From: Pseudohoeflea suaedae
GTDB taxonomy: Bacteria > Pseudomonadota > Alphaproteobacteria > Rhizobiales > Rhizobiaceae
Assembly (NCBI RefSeq): GCF_004354915.1
Contig: NZ_SMSI01000003.1
Location: 311,501-375,500, forward strand
Direction: 5' to 3'
Length of the DNA stretch: 64,000 nt
Both the position numbers and the translations under genes were made by a program. This document shows positions 8,770-16,174 of the stretch, one piece after another. The notes beneath the pieces were generated by a model. The model made no database searches and had not been told where the DNA came from. It was given only the letters and a program-made list of their open reading frames with translations. Position 1 is the stretch's first letter. The number at the start of each line of letters is the position of its first letter.

Positions 8770-9495
8770 ATGACCGAATACGTTCTTTCCGAAGAAACCC
8801 GCGCCAAGTTCAAGAAGGTCTCGACCGCATCGGTCGCAACGGCCCTCTTCAAGCGCGGCCTGCGCAACCAGTTCATTCAGGGTGTCGTGCCCGTGTCTGC
8901 AAAGGCGGAGAACATGGTGGGACAGGCCTTCACGCTGCGCTACATCCCGGCGCGTGAGGATCGCAATCCGATCACCGTCTTCCGCAATGCCGATCATCCG
9001 CAGCGCGTGGCGATGGAAACCTGCCCGGAAGGCCATGTGCTGGTGATGGACGCGCGCAAGGATGCGCGTGCGGCCACCGCCGGCTCGATCCTGATCACGC
9101 GCCTGGCGATCCGCGGTGCAGCCGGTGTCGTCTCCGACGGCGGCTTCCGCGATTGCGAGGGGATCGGCAAACTCGACATGCCGTCCTATTGCGCCAAACC
9201 CTCGGCGCCCACCAACCTCACGCTCCACGAGGCGCTCGACATCAACGTGCCGATTGCCTGCGGGGACGCGCCGGTTTTTCCCGGCGACGTGATGCTGGGC
9301 GACAAGGACGGGGTGATGGTGATCCCGGCGCATCTCGCCGAGGAGATCGCCGATGAATGCCTCGGCATGGAAAGCTTCGAGGAATTCGTCCTCGAACAGG
9401 TGCTCGACGGTGCGCCGATCATCGGCCTCTATCCGGCGACAAAGGACGAGAACCTTCAGAAATACGAGGACTGGCGCAAGCGCAACGGCCGGTAG
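8770..9495 (+). CDS. RraA/HMG-aldolase-fold protein
   Basis: 241 residues of the RraA-like family, which includes 4-hydroxy-4-methyl-2-oxoglutarate/4-carboxy-4-hydroxy-2-oxoadipate aldolases. The signature VSDGGFRD near residues 119-126 holds the Arg-Asp pair used for substrate and metal binding. It is about 80 residues longer than the RNase E regulator RraA and has an aldolase-type C-terminal extension. It starts 8 bases after the dehydratase. The likely role is cleavage of, or another step on, the 2-keto-3-deoxy acid made by the dehydratase. RNase E regulation is unlikely in this operon. A hairpin terminator follows. Confidence 0.85.
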   Translation: MTEYVLSEETRAKFKKVSTASVATALFKRGLRNQFIQGVVPVSAKAENMVGQAFTLRYIPAREDRNPITVFRNADHPQRVAMETCPEGHVLVMDARKDARAATAGSILITRLAIRGAAGVVSDGGFRDCEGIGKLDMPSYCAKPSAPTNLTLHEALDINVPIACGDAPVFPGDVMLGDKDGVMVIPAHLAEEIADECLGMESFEEFVLEQVLDGAPIIGLYPATKDENLQKYEDWRKRNGR

Positions 9496-9516
9496 GCGTG
9501 ACCGCACGAAATGACG

Positions 9517-9550
9517 AAAGCCGCGCGGGCCGCCGTCCGTGCGGCTTTTC
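9517..9550 (+). terminator. Rho-independent terminator of the TRAP/dehydratase operon
   Basis: AAAGCCGCGCGG at 9517-9528 pairs with CCGTGCGGCTTT at 9537-9548 (one G.U pair) and runs into TTTTCT, 22 bases after the RraA-family stop codon. The rest of 9551-9788 shows no convincing gene. Confidence 0.85.
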
Positions 9551-9788
9551 TGTGCGCTGCCTTCCTGACCGCTGCCCAGCCCGCCCGAAGCGCGATCTGC
9601 GGACGGCCGTGGCGCGGCGATCGCGACAGTTCCGGCCTGCAGGCAGCGCCGCCTGCGGAGGAAGCCATGTGGCGGACATGCTCAGCCTTGCCTGCCGAAT
9701 GGCAGCGACAGTCGTGCGACGGAAGGATTTTCGGAAGGAATCGCGCGAACGCCGCGACGAGAGAAAGTCCAGCAATCTCAGGGAGTTC

Positions 9789-9837
9789 GGATGGTGGGCG
9801 TGACAGGGATTGAACCTGTGACCCCTACGATGTCAAC
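9789..9837. repeat. attL: left 49-bp direct repeat (tRNA-Val 3' fragment)
   Basis: These 49 bases are identical to 33221-33269, which is the 3' part of the intact tRNA-Val gene plus 3 flanking bases. Identity stops after GTCAAC, in the anticodon loop. Here the rest of the tRNA is missing, so this copy is the displaced 3' end left by integration. A tyrosine integrase gene lies 1.3 kb inside. Confidence 0.95.
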
Positions 9838-9941
9838 ATCGCGCCTGTGCCGGAAACCCCGGAATACCGGGAAAGGGGAACTACATATAACGGCACTTTT
9901 CACCGTTTTCGGCACGATGTTGCGCATTCGTTCGCAGAATG

Positions 9942-9956
9942 AGGTTCAGTGAACCT
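9942..9956. repeat. Left-end palindrome AGGTTCA-N-TGAACCT
   Basis: A perfect 7-bp dyad around one central base, AGGTTCAGTGAACCT, lies about 105 bases inside attL. The same palindrome with a T at the centre lies at 33169-33183, 37 bases inside attR. A pair of identical dyads at both island ends fits arm-type integrase or excision-factor sites. The rest of 9838-10046 holds nothing else I can identify. Confidence 0.7.
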
Positions 9957-10046
9957 TAGGGGCACTACGTATGCAGTGCATTTCTGCTGAGCTGTCGGTA
10001 GCGTCGGCCGAAGCCTGGATCGTCAACGACCTGACCCGACTGGACG

Positions 10047-11069
10047 TCATCCTGTCAATTTCGAAATTTGCTCTGCCGTCTCCGGCATGCGCTTGAGGCT
10101 TGCCTCGATCCGCTCCCGCCAGCGAGGGCCTCGCGACATGGCATCCTCGTATGCGTCGACGAGTTCGTCAGGGCGGTCTTCTGCGAGGACGGCGATGAGC
10201 AGTTTGGCCTGGGCACGGTCCTTGCGAGCCTTGAGCTGATCCGGTCCGCCCTTTCGTCGGTCGGCGACAATCAGCTTGTGGATCGCAAAGCGTTCGGGAC
10301 GTGGGATCTGAACCAGAACGCCGGAACGATAGAGCGCGACCGCGGGAATGGGATCGGCGATCAGGAAGTTCAGATAGTTTAGTGCCTGGGCGCTTACACC
10401 CAGAGCCGGCAGCGGCTTGACGATCTCGTCACCGAAGGCTGGTGTCAGGAATTCGACCATCGCCTCTGAACTGCTCTGGCGCCATTTCCACACCTGGCGG
10501 TCGTTGACGCCAGGGACCGGATCGAATTTGAGAGAGGTGAGGATGTCGTGGGGGCTTTCCTCCACTTTGTCCTCGAGAGCGACCGACAGCCTTTCGAAGC
10601 TCGCGAAATCAACGTCTCCCGTCTGAGCGAGTTCCTCGTAGTCCATGCGTAGGCCGAGTTCCCCTTGGTAGAGGCTGTAGGCGCTCGTGCCGACCAAGGT
10701 GCCGCCGAGCCGGAACACGCCGGCTCTAGAGAAAGCGAGAAGCAAGGAGCCCGTCTCTCGGTCAGCGGCGATGAAACCTTCCGCTCGGAGCGTTCGTGTC
10801 AGCCGGGTCATCCGCTTTCGACGGTCCTCGGCTTCGGCCTTCAACTCTTCTGCACGCTCGAGACGGGCGCGCAGGTCTGGCTTGTCCTCGCCGAGATAGC
10901 GGCTGACCATTTCGGTGCCGATGCGAAACTTCTCGTAAAGATAAACGCGCCCATTGCGCTTCCGCTCTTCTATCGCCCCTATCAGGCGGGCAGCACTCTC
11001 ATCAAGGTGCAGTCGCAGCAGATCTTGGTAGGCGACGATGGCCGGACGGCTGTGAGAAACGATAGTCAT
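10047..11069 (-). CDS. GSU2403-type nucleotidyltransferase-fold protein
   Basis: 340 residues. The centre holds the nucleotidyltransferase-fold signature of the GSU2403 group: GTLVGTSAYSLYQGELG at about residues 122-138, followed by TGDVDFASF, which supplies a DxD-type metal site. The N-terminal part is helical and charged (RARLERAEELKAEAEDRRKR). The family has no settled function; nucleotidyltransferase folds on islands are often toxins, antitoxins or defence effectors, but that is inference. It lies just downstream of the integrase, separated by two strong inverted repeats that could be its operator. ATG at 11069 is followed by TIVSHSRPAI. Confidence 0.75.
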   Translation of the reverse strand: MTIVSHSRPAIVAYQDLLRLHLDESAARLIGAIEERKRNGRVYLYEKFRIGTEMVSRYLGEDKPDLRARLERAEELKAEAEDRRKRMTRLTRTLRAEGFIAADRETGSLLLAFSRAGVFRLGGTLVGTSAYSLYQGELGLRMDYEELAQTGDVDFASFERLSVALEDKVEESPHDILTSLKFDPVPGVNDRQVWKWRQSSSEAMVEFLTPAFGDEIVKPLPALGVSAQALNYLNFLIADPIPAVALYRSGVLVQIPRPERFAIHKLIVADRRKGGPDQLKARKDRAQAKLLIAVLAEDRPDELVDAYEDAMSRGPRWRERIEASLKRMPETAEQISKLTG

Positions 11070-11090
11070 ATCGCTGTAATTCCTGTCACT

Positions 11091-11158
11091 GTGTGCAGCG
11101 TTTTATCTTTTGCTGCACACAATGACAAGTGTGCAGCAAACTATTATTTGCTGCACAC
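11091..11158. repeat. Two tandem inverted repeats of GTGTGCAGC
   Basis: GTGTGCAGC (11091-11099) faces GCTGCACAC (11112-11120), and GTGTGCAGCAAA (11129-11140) faces TTTGCTGCACAC (11147-11158). All four half-sites share the 9-bp core. They fill the gap between the integrase stop and the nucleotidyltransferase start, just upstream of the latter. No U-run follows either hairpin, so an operator is more likely than a terminator. Confidence 0.8.
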
Positions 11159-11172
11159 AGATCGCATGGGGA

Positions 11173-12153
11173 CTAGATTTCGAGCGAATTGGCGAGCTTT
11201 CGCAAGTGAGTGGGCGAGAACCGGGCGTAGACGTTGGCGGTCATACGAGAATTCTTGTGTCCCAGAAACTGGGCGATCTCTTCCATTGAATGTCCGTCCT
11301 CGGCCAACCAGACGGCCGCCGAATGTCGCAGCATGTGAGGTGACACATCTGGCCTGCCAATCGCAGTTCCGGCGGCCTTGAGACCGCGCTTGATCGATTT
11401 GACCGGTGCACCTGCCCATTCGATGACATGGTTCGTGAGTGCACCGGCCTTTGCTTCCACCAGCGCCGCCTTCAAGCCGTCCGAAAGCGGGACCGTTGCC
11501 CGACCCTTGCGCCGTGTAAGATCTTTAGGATCCCGCAGGGACAAGGTGCTCCGGTAGAAATCAACCCTGTCCCAAGTCAGCTCGAGAGCGGCGGCGTTTC
11601 GAGCTGCGGTTCCGAGCATCAGCCGGATCGCAAGCTTGATGTGCGGCGTCTTGGCGGCGTTGATCAGGCTGTTCGCCTCCTCTCGGGTAAGCCAGGCATC
11701 CTTGGGGGCGGGCTTCGGCGGACGTTCGATGTGCGGCGCCTTGGAGACAAGACCTCGCTTCTCCGCCCATAGAAGCACCATACGCAGATGTCCGAGTTCG
11801 GTGTGAATGGTCCCGTCACCGATGCCGGCCGCCCGCCTCGCTTCGGTATGTGCGCGACAGTGAGCGATGGTAACGGCAGTGCCATCCAGAGTTCCGAATA
11901 CGGGTTCGACCGCTCGCCAGGTAAACTTCATGGTCTCTGTCACCGCACGTCCGCTCATGTCGGAGAGATAGGCTTGCCACAGCTCTCTGACGGTCTCCCC
12001 GCGCGGGCGTGTAAGCTCTGCGAAGAACGCCGGAGCGCGGGCCTCGGCTTCACGATGATCGGCGGTTCCGAGAGTGTAGCGTCGACGTCCACCGTCGTCG
12101 TTCCAGACGATGCAGTAGCTGCCTCGATACTGCTGCAACTTCCATTCGCGCAT
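11173..12153 (-). CDS. int: Tyrosine recombinase / island integrase
   Basis: 326 residues. An N-terminal arm-binding-like segment (YCIVWNDDGGRRRYTLGTAD) precedes a SAM-like core-binding region and the catalytic domain. The catalytic set is present: Arg185 in GTAARNAAALEL, His273 and Arg276 in HMLRHSAA, His299 in LGHKNSRMT and the nucleophile Tyr309 in NVYARF. It is the obvious enzyme for recombination between the 49-bp tRNA-Val repeats. Its first 199 bases overlap the preceding HTH gene in another frame. MREWKLQQYR fits a normal integrase N-terminus, so the start at 12153 looks right. Confidence 0.94.
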   Translation of the reverse strand: MREWKLQQYRGSYCIVWNDDGGRRRYTLGTADHREAEARAPAFFAELTRPRGETVRELWQAYLSDMSGRAVTETMKFTWRAVEPVFGTLDGTAVTIAHCRAHTEARRAAGIGDGTIHTELGHLRMVLLWAEKRGLVSKAPHIERPPKPAPKDAWLTREEANSLINAAKTPHIKLAIRLMLGTAARNAAALELTWDRVDFYRSTLSLRDPKDLTRRKGRATVPLSDGLKAALVEAKAGALTNHVIEWAGAPVKSIKRGLKAAGTAIGRPDVSPHMLRHSAAVWLAEDGHSMEEIAQFLGHKNSRMTANVYARFSPTHLRKLANSLEI

Positions 12154-12422
12154 TCATATGCCTCGATCGTTCTTCGGTGAATTCGCCAGGGTGTGCCAAT
12201 GCGAAAACCATCCAGCTCGCCGCTCGTGAGAAGGTTGCGGACATGCCGTTCTGAGCATTGCCAGCGTTCGGCCAGCGATGCTGGTGTGTAGATTTCAGGC
12301 TCGCTTGAAACCTGAGGTTTGCCTGGGTCTTGCACAAAAGCCTCCTCTGCCGCCAGAGAGAACTCGGGCGGGCTAAGCTGTTGGATTACAACTGAGTTCG
12401 TCGATAATTTTGTATATAGCAA
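11955..12422 (-). CDS. Helix-turn-helix (excisionase/MerR-like) DNA-binding protein
   Basis: 155 residues. Residues about 44-91 (IYTPASLAERWQCSERHVRN, then LLTSGELDGFRIGTPWRIHR) form a HTH_17/excisionase-type winged helix: strand, helix-turn-helix, then a G-x-P-W-R-I wing. It may direct excision or regulate the integrase. The last 66 codons overlap the integrase start in a different frame, which is unusually long; the C-terminal part (PPIIVKPRPALRRSSQSL) has no recognisable fold and may be a by-product of that overlap. The promoter motif it shares with the 340-residue Cys-cluster gene straddles its start codon. Confidence 0.72.
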   Translation of the reverse strand: MLYTKLSTNSVVIQQLSPPEFSLAAEEAFVQDPGKPQVSSEPEIYTPASLAERWQCSERHVRNLLTSGELDGFRIGTPWRIHRRTIEAYECANGSCSSIEAATASSGTTTVDVDATLSEPPIIVKPRPALRRSSQSLHARAGRPSESCGKPISPT

Positions 12423-12460
12423 TCGCTCGGAGGGGATGCAGAAATTCCCAAAATTTTTTT
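12415..12460 (-). promoter_or_regulatory. Shared island upstream motif, copy 1 (TATAGCAATCGCT ... poly-T)
   Basis: TATAGCAATCGCT, a G/A-rich middle and AAATTTTTT occur here over 46 bases and again at 31937-31982 with the same order and length. Both copies lie at the 5' end of a minus-strand gene. Read on the minus strand each gives AGCGATTGCTATA, which could be a -10 region or an operator. This copy reaches into the annotated start of the HTH gene, so its true start may be further in. Confidence 0.5.
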
Positions 12461-13196
12461 AAGGAGGTTGCCTGTCAGGGAGCGGTAGCAGTTTTCCTCG
12501 CCGGTGAGAGCGTGGTCATCGAAGGCTAGCTCGGCAGCAAGGTTTGCGCCTGGGCAGCTGTATGAGGTCCTCGTTCGCTCTTGCGCCGGCAGTGGGCTGT
12601 TAGGGCGAGCTTACTGGCGTGGTCTCGTCTGTGAGACCAACGTCTATCGAGCAGCCGAAGGTGCTTTCCAGGAACAGTTCAGTCCTTATCGCCATAACTA
12701 TAGGAGTCTTTGCCGGACAGGCTTTTCCTTCTCTTTCGAGATGAGCGGATTGTCGGAATGGATGGCGCGCCAGATACATATCATCCGCAATCTGCGAGAT
12801 GTAATGCGTGTTGGTCCTCCCTCACTCCACGGGTGCTCAGCCCGACCACGATGTTTGACAATCAGACCTTTACCTCCAGCCTAAAAAGACGAATTACAGA
12901 GTTTGGCGTCAAGTTTCGGTAAGGTTTGCGTCAAGTTTGTCTTATCGGCAATAAGAACCGCGCGACTTTTCCGTCAAGAAATCCGACATTTCAGACCCGA
13001 AAACTTTACGTTTTCATCTGCGAACTTGACGTAATGTCAACTTCCGAGCCTCCCATGAGGAGCGGTAGATATGGATTGGAAGCTCGGTGGCGCCAGAAGG
13101 CATCCCCTAGGCATATGTGGATTTTGTCTAGGACTTCGCTTTGGCTGGTGCATCGGGCGACGTTTAGGCCTCTCTTTATTGGCCTAATGGAAAATC
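12461..13196. other. Non-coding stretch with repeated CGTCAAG boxes
   Basis: No ORF here has protein-like composition. GCGTCAAGTTT occurs at 12906-12916 and 12928-12938 (22 bases apart, two helical turns); CGTCAAG recurs at 12972 and its inverse AACTTGACG at 13023-13031. The boxes lie upstream of the HTH/integrase operon and downstream of zorD. They could be regulator or recombination-accessory sites. Part of the region may be gene debris. Confidence 0.5.
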
Positions 13197-16166
13197 CTAT
13201 CTGACCGTTTCGGCGAACAAATCATCGATGTCGCCTGTCGATGTGGGCGGAGCGAGCATGTCGCGTGACAGAGAACGTTTTCGTTCCAGCAGGGAATGTA
13301 ACTTGTTGTCGAACGACGCCTGGCCATAGGTGGGGTGGATTGCCATAGGCAAGTGGATTGTCACGTCCTTGGTCTGTCCGATTCGGAAGGCTCGGTCGTT
13401 GCATTGATCCTCTACAGCCGGGTTCCACCAGCGGCTCAAATGGACGACATGGTTTGCCGCGGTAATTGTGAGGCCGATGCCGGCGGCCTTTGGCGACAGG
13501 ATGAGCAGGTCGAAACCCGTTGGTCCTGCCTGGAACCCATCCACCGTCTGCAGCCGCTGGCGCCCCGACATTTCTCCATTGATTATGGGCGGCCGGGCGC
13601 GAAGAAGGAAATGCTCGGCAACACAAGCAGCAAAGATCTTCTGCATCGCTCGATCTTCGAGGAAGACCAACGCTTTCTCGCCGCGGCTTCGAATGTCCTC
13701 CAGGATTGAAAACGTCTTTTGGACGCGCGCCGAGCCGTTTATCCAGTTTTGGCGCCATGCGGAATCATATGCATTCATTTCCGATGATCGTAGCGGGTGA
13801 AGCGATATGCCGCGAAGCAGGTGAAGCGTTTCTAGCATGGATTTGGGAGAAGCTTTCGCGGCCTTGGCTGCCGCTACGGCCTCCTCATACGCTGTAGCCT
13901 GCACCCCAGGCATTTTGACCTGATAGGTGCGAATATCTTTTCGGGGCAAGTCCTTTGCGACGTCATCCTTCATTCGCCGCAGCATGATTGCCGGCGCCTC
14001 GCCTTGCGGATGGTCCATCTTGGACTTGAGCTCCTTGAGAGCTCCCGGCTCTTCCTCCCCGTAAGTCTTCGAGAATGTTTTCAGATCTCCGAGATAGCCT
14101 GGTGCGATGCGATCCATCAAACACCACAAATCTTCAAGGCGGTTTTCGATCGGTGTGCCCGTCATGCCAAGGACGAAGTCGATGTTCATCGTTCGGGCGG
14201 CATGGCTGTTGATTGAATCAGGGGATTTGACCTTCTGCATTTCGTCGAAAATCGCGACCGAGTAGGCAACCCTGGCAAAGCTCCGATGATACAGAGCAAG
14301 AGTTTCGTAAGTCGTGAGGATCCAGTCCGAATGCCGAAGCTGCTCGACATCGAGCGCGTCTTCTTCAGTCCAGCCTGCTCGTTTAGCGGTTTTGAGATGC
14401 TTGAGATCGCGTCCGAACGCGTCGACACGCGAGCCTAGCGTGTCTGGCTTGAGGTGGATGTCTGCCTCTTTCTTCCAGTTGTCCAGGAGCGCTGTCGGGG
14501 CGACGATCAACATAGGACCCTGCAATGGCCGGTAGTATCCTTTTCGAGCTCTCTGGTTGGCCTTTATCCATGCAAGGAATGCGAGCGCCTGGAAAGTCTT
14601 GCCCAGGCCCATGTCGTCCGCAAGCAGAACGCCGGGCCAGCCTTGCTTCCAGCATTCGCACAACCACTCGAAGCCCTGCAATTGGTGCTCTTTCGGCACC
14701 GTTTGATTCATTTGGCCTTTCGGAAATTCGAGCGGCACAAGATGGCCGCGTTTGACAAGGTTCGACGCATAGTCGAGCTCTTCGATATTCTGCTTGATCT
14801 GAAGGACATCCTGATCCCGCTCAGGGCGTCCTGAGCTTTCGACAGATGGTCGGTCGGTTTTCTTCTCCGGACCCTCAGCTTCTAGCCGATCCAGCATGTT
14901 GCGGACGTCGGAAGTTGCGAATAATTCGTTGTCGAAGGCGATGTCGTCCGCGAGATCCGACTCCGCTTGCTCGCAGAGAAAATGAAGTTCCTCGATCTTT
15001 TCTGGTGTTGCGTCGAGAGTTTTGGCCCCGATCTGGACGGTGAACCGTTCCGGAAGCCATTGATTCGACTTCCGGGTGATCCAGGGGAGTTTGGGTTTTT
15101 CCCATAGCCCAAGCCCTTCGATGCGATCCGAGTATTGCTGTGTCTCGACGAAGAGAGATGCGACAATAGAATCCCCCTCGTCTCCCAGGGATTCAGCGAT
15201 GAGCGTGCGTGGATTTCTGAGAAAGGCTTTCCGTTCGGCGTCGGACGAACCGCGGACACGCTTCACTACATCTAGAGCGGTGCGAAGTGCCGGATCAACG
15301 AGAAGGTAGGTGTTTCGATCCAGCACATAGGCCGGCTTGGCCGTTCCCGGCCGGTTCGAGACTTCATCGGTGAACCGTGACTGAAGCAACGGTGTGAGAA
15401 GCGCATCGCTGTCATTGCTCTTCTGATTGCCATCTCCAGACCACTCAGGGGAAATCTCACCGTCCGTCTCCGGAGCGTCGGCCGTGTCATCGACCTCCCC
15501 TAACTCCGGCGGTAAGCCGCTCGCCATCAGTATCGGTATGAAATCAGGTCCCTGCGCAGTTTCCCGAACATCGAGCGCGAAGGCGCCTGCCTGATAGATG
15601 GTCAAGGTCTCAACAAACCGATCTGCCCGGATTTCGTGACCGAGCGTCTGCTGAAGGATCTCCTGCACTACCTGCCAGAACGGAAGGCGCGTTTCAAAGT
15701 TGTTCCCTGTGCTTTGATTGAAGGCTCTTGCGGCAATGTTGATCTCATGAAGAGCCGGGGACAGGCGACGCCAATCTCCGGCGATGCGAATGAAAGGTCC
15801 CATGATCTCCGGTGTGATCACGCGCAGGTTCTGATCCTGCCAAACCAGTTGGAGGATGCTGTCATCGGCGTCGATGCGCCCGCGCATCGAGACGTTGACA
15901 GACAATCCGGCAAGGGGAGGGATATTCAAAGCCTCCAACTGCAGGCTTGGGAGAGAGAGTATCCAGTCAGAGGAAACATGAACGCCGTTTCCTTCCCGGG
16001 TGATGTCGCCGTCCGCCAAGGCGTGCTCGATAAAGCGTATCGCAGGAGCAAGGTGTCCGGCTTTTGCCTTCCACTCGATGAATGGAACGGGCTTCTTTCC
16101 CAGAAGCCCTCGTTGTTCAAGATCAATCCGGGCGCCGTCGGGCAGGGGGGTGCAGGAAAAGTTCAT
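13197..16166 (-). CDS. zorD: Zorya system SNF2-family helicase/nuclease ZorD
   Basis: 989 residues. The C-terminal half is a Swi2/Snf2 ATPase: HQLQGFEWL near 494, Walker A LLADDMGLGKTFQAL (515-529), motif Ia IVAPTALLDNWKKE, motif II FDEMQ (640-644, DEMQ rather than DEAH), motif III GMTGTPIENR, and motif VI AFRIGQTKDV near 925. The N-terminal half is the long ZorD-specific region. In type I Zorya, ZorD is recruited to invading DNA and degrades it after ZorAB senses infection at the envelope. It starts 8 bases after zorC and is the last gene of zorABCD. All helicase motifs are intact. Confidence 0.93.
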   Translation of the reverse strand: MNFSCTPLPDGARIDLEQRGLLGKKPVPFIEWKAKAGHLAPAIRFIEHALADGDITREGNGVHVSSDWILSLPSLQLEALNIPPLAGLSVNVSMRGRIDADDSILQLVWQDQNLRVITPEIMGPFIRIAGDWRRLSPALHEINIAARAFNQSTGNNFETRLPFWQVVQEILQQTLGHEIRADRFVETLTIYQAGAFALDVRETAQGPDFIPILMASGLPPELGEVDDTADAPETDGEISPEWSGDGNQKSNDSDALLTPLLQSRFTDEVSNRPGTAKPAYVLDRNTYLLVDPALRTALDVVKRVRGSSDAERKAFLRNPRTLIAESLGDEGDSIVASLFVETQQYSDRIEGLGLWEKPKLPWITRKSNQWLPERFTVQIGAKTLDATPEKIEELHFLCEQAESDLADDIAFDNELFATSDVRNMLDRLEAEGPEKKTDRPSVESSGRPERDQDVLQIKQNIEELDYASNLVKRGHLVPLEFPKGQMNQTVPKEHQLQGFEWLCECWKQGWPGVLLADDMGLGKTFQALAFLAWIKANQRARKGYYRPLQGPMLIVAPTALLDNWKKEADIHLKPDTLGSRVDAFGRDLKHLKTAKRAGWTEEDALDVEQLRHSDWILTTYETLALYHRSFARVAYSVAIFDEMQKVKSPDSINSHAARTMNIDFVLGMTGTPIENRLEDLWCLMDRIAPGYLGDLKTFSKTYGEEEPGALKELKSKMDHPQGEAPAIMLRRMKDDVAKDLPRKDIRTYQVKMPGVQATAYEEAVAAAKAAKASPKSMLETLHLLRGISLHPLRSSEMNAYDSAWRQNWINGSARVQKTFSILEDIRSRGEKALVFLEDRAMQKIFAACVAEHFLLRARPPIINGEMSGRQRLQTVDGFQAGPTGFDLLILSPKAAGIGLTITAANHVVHLSRWWNPAVEDQCNDRAFRIGQTKDVTIHLPMAIHPTYGQASFDNKLHSLLERKRSLSRDMLAPPTSTGDIDDLFAETVR

Positions 16167-16174
16167 ATCATCTC

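Noticed and set aside
12504..13204. Short plus-strand frames between the HTH gene and zorD
   Set aside because: Composition is not protein-like, there is no homology I recognise and no good ribosome site except one AAGGAGG at 12461 that leads into no sensible frame.
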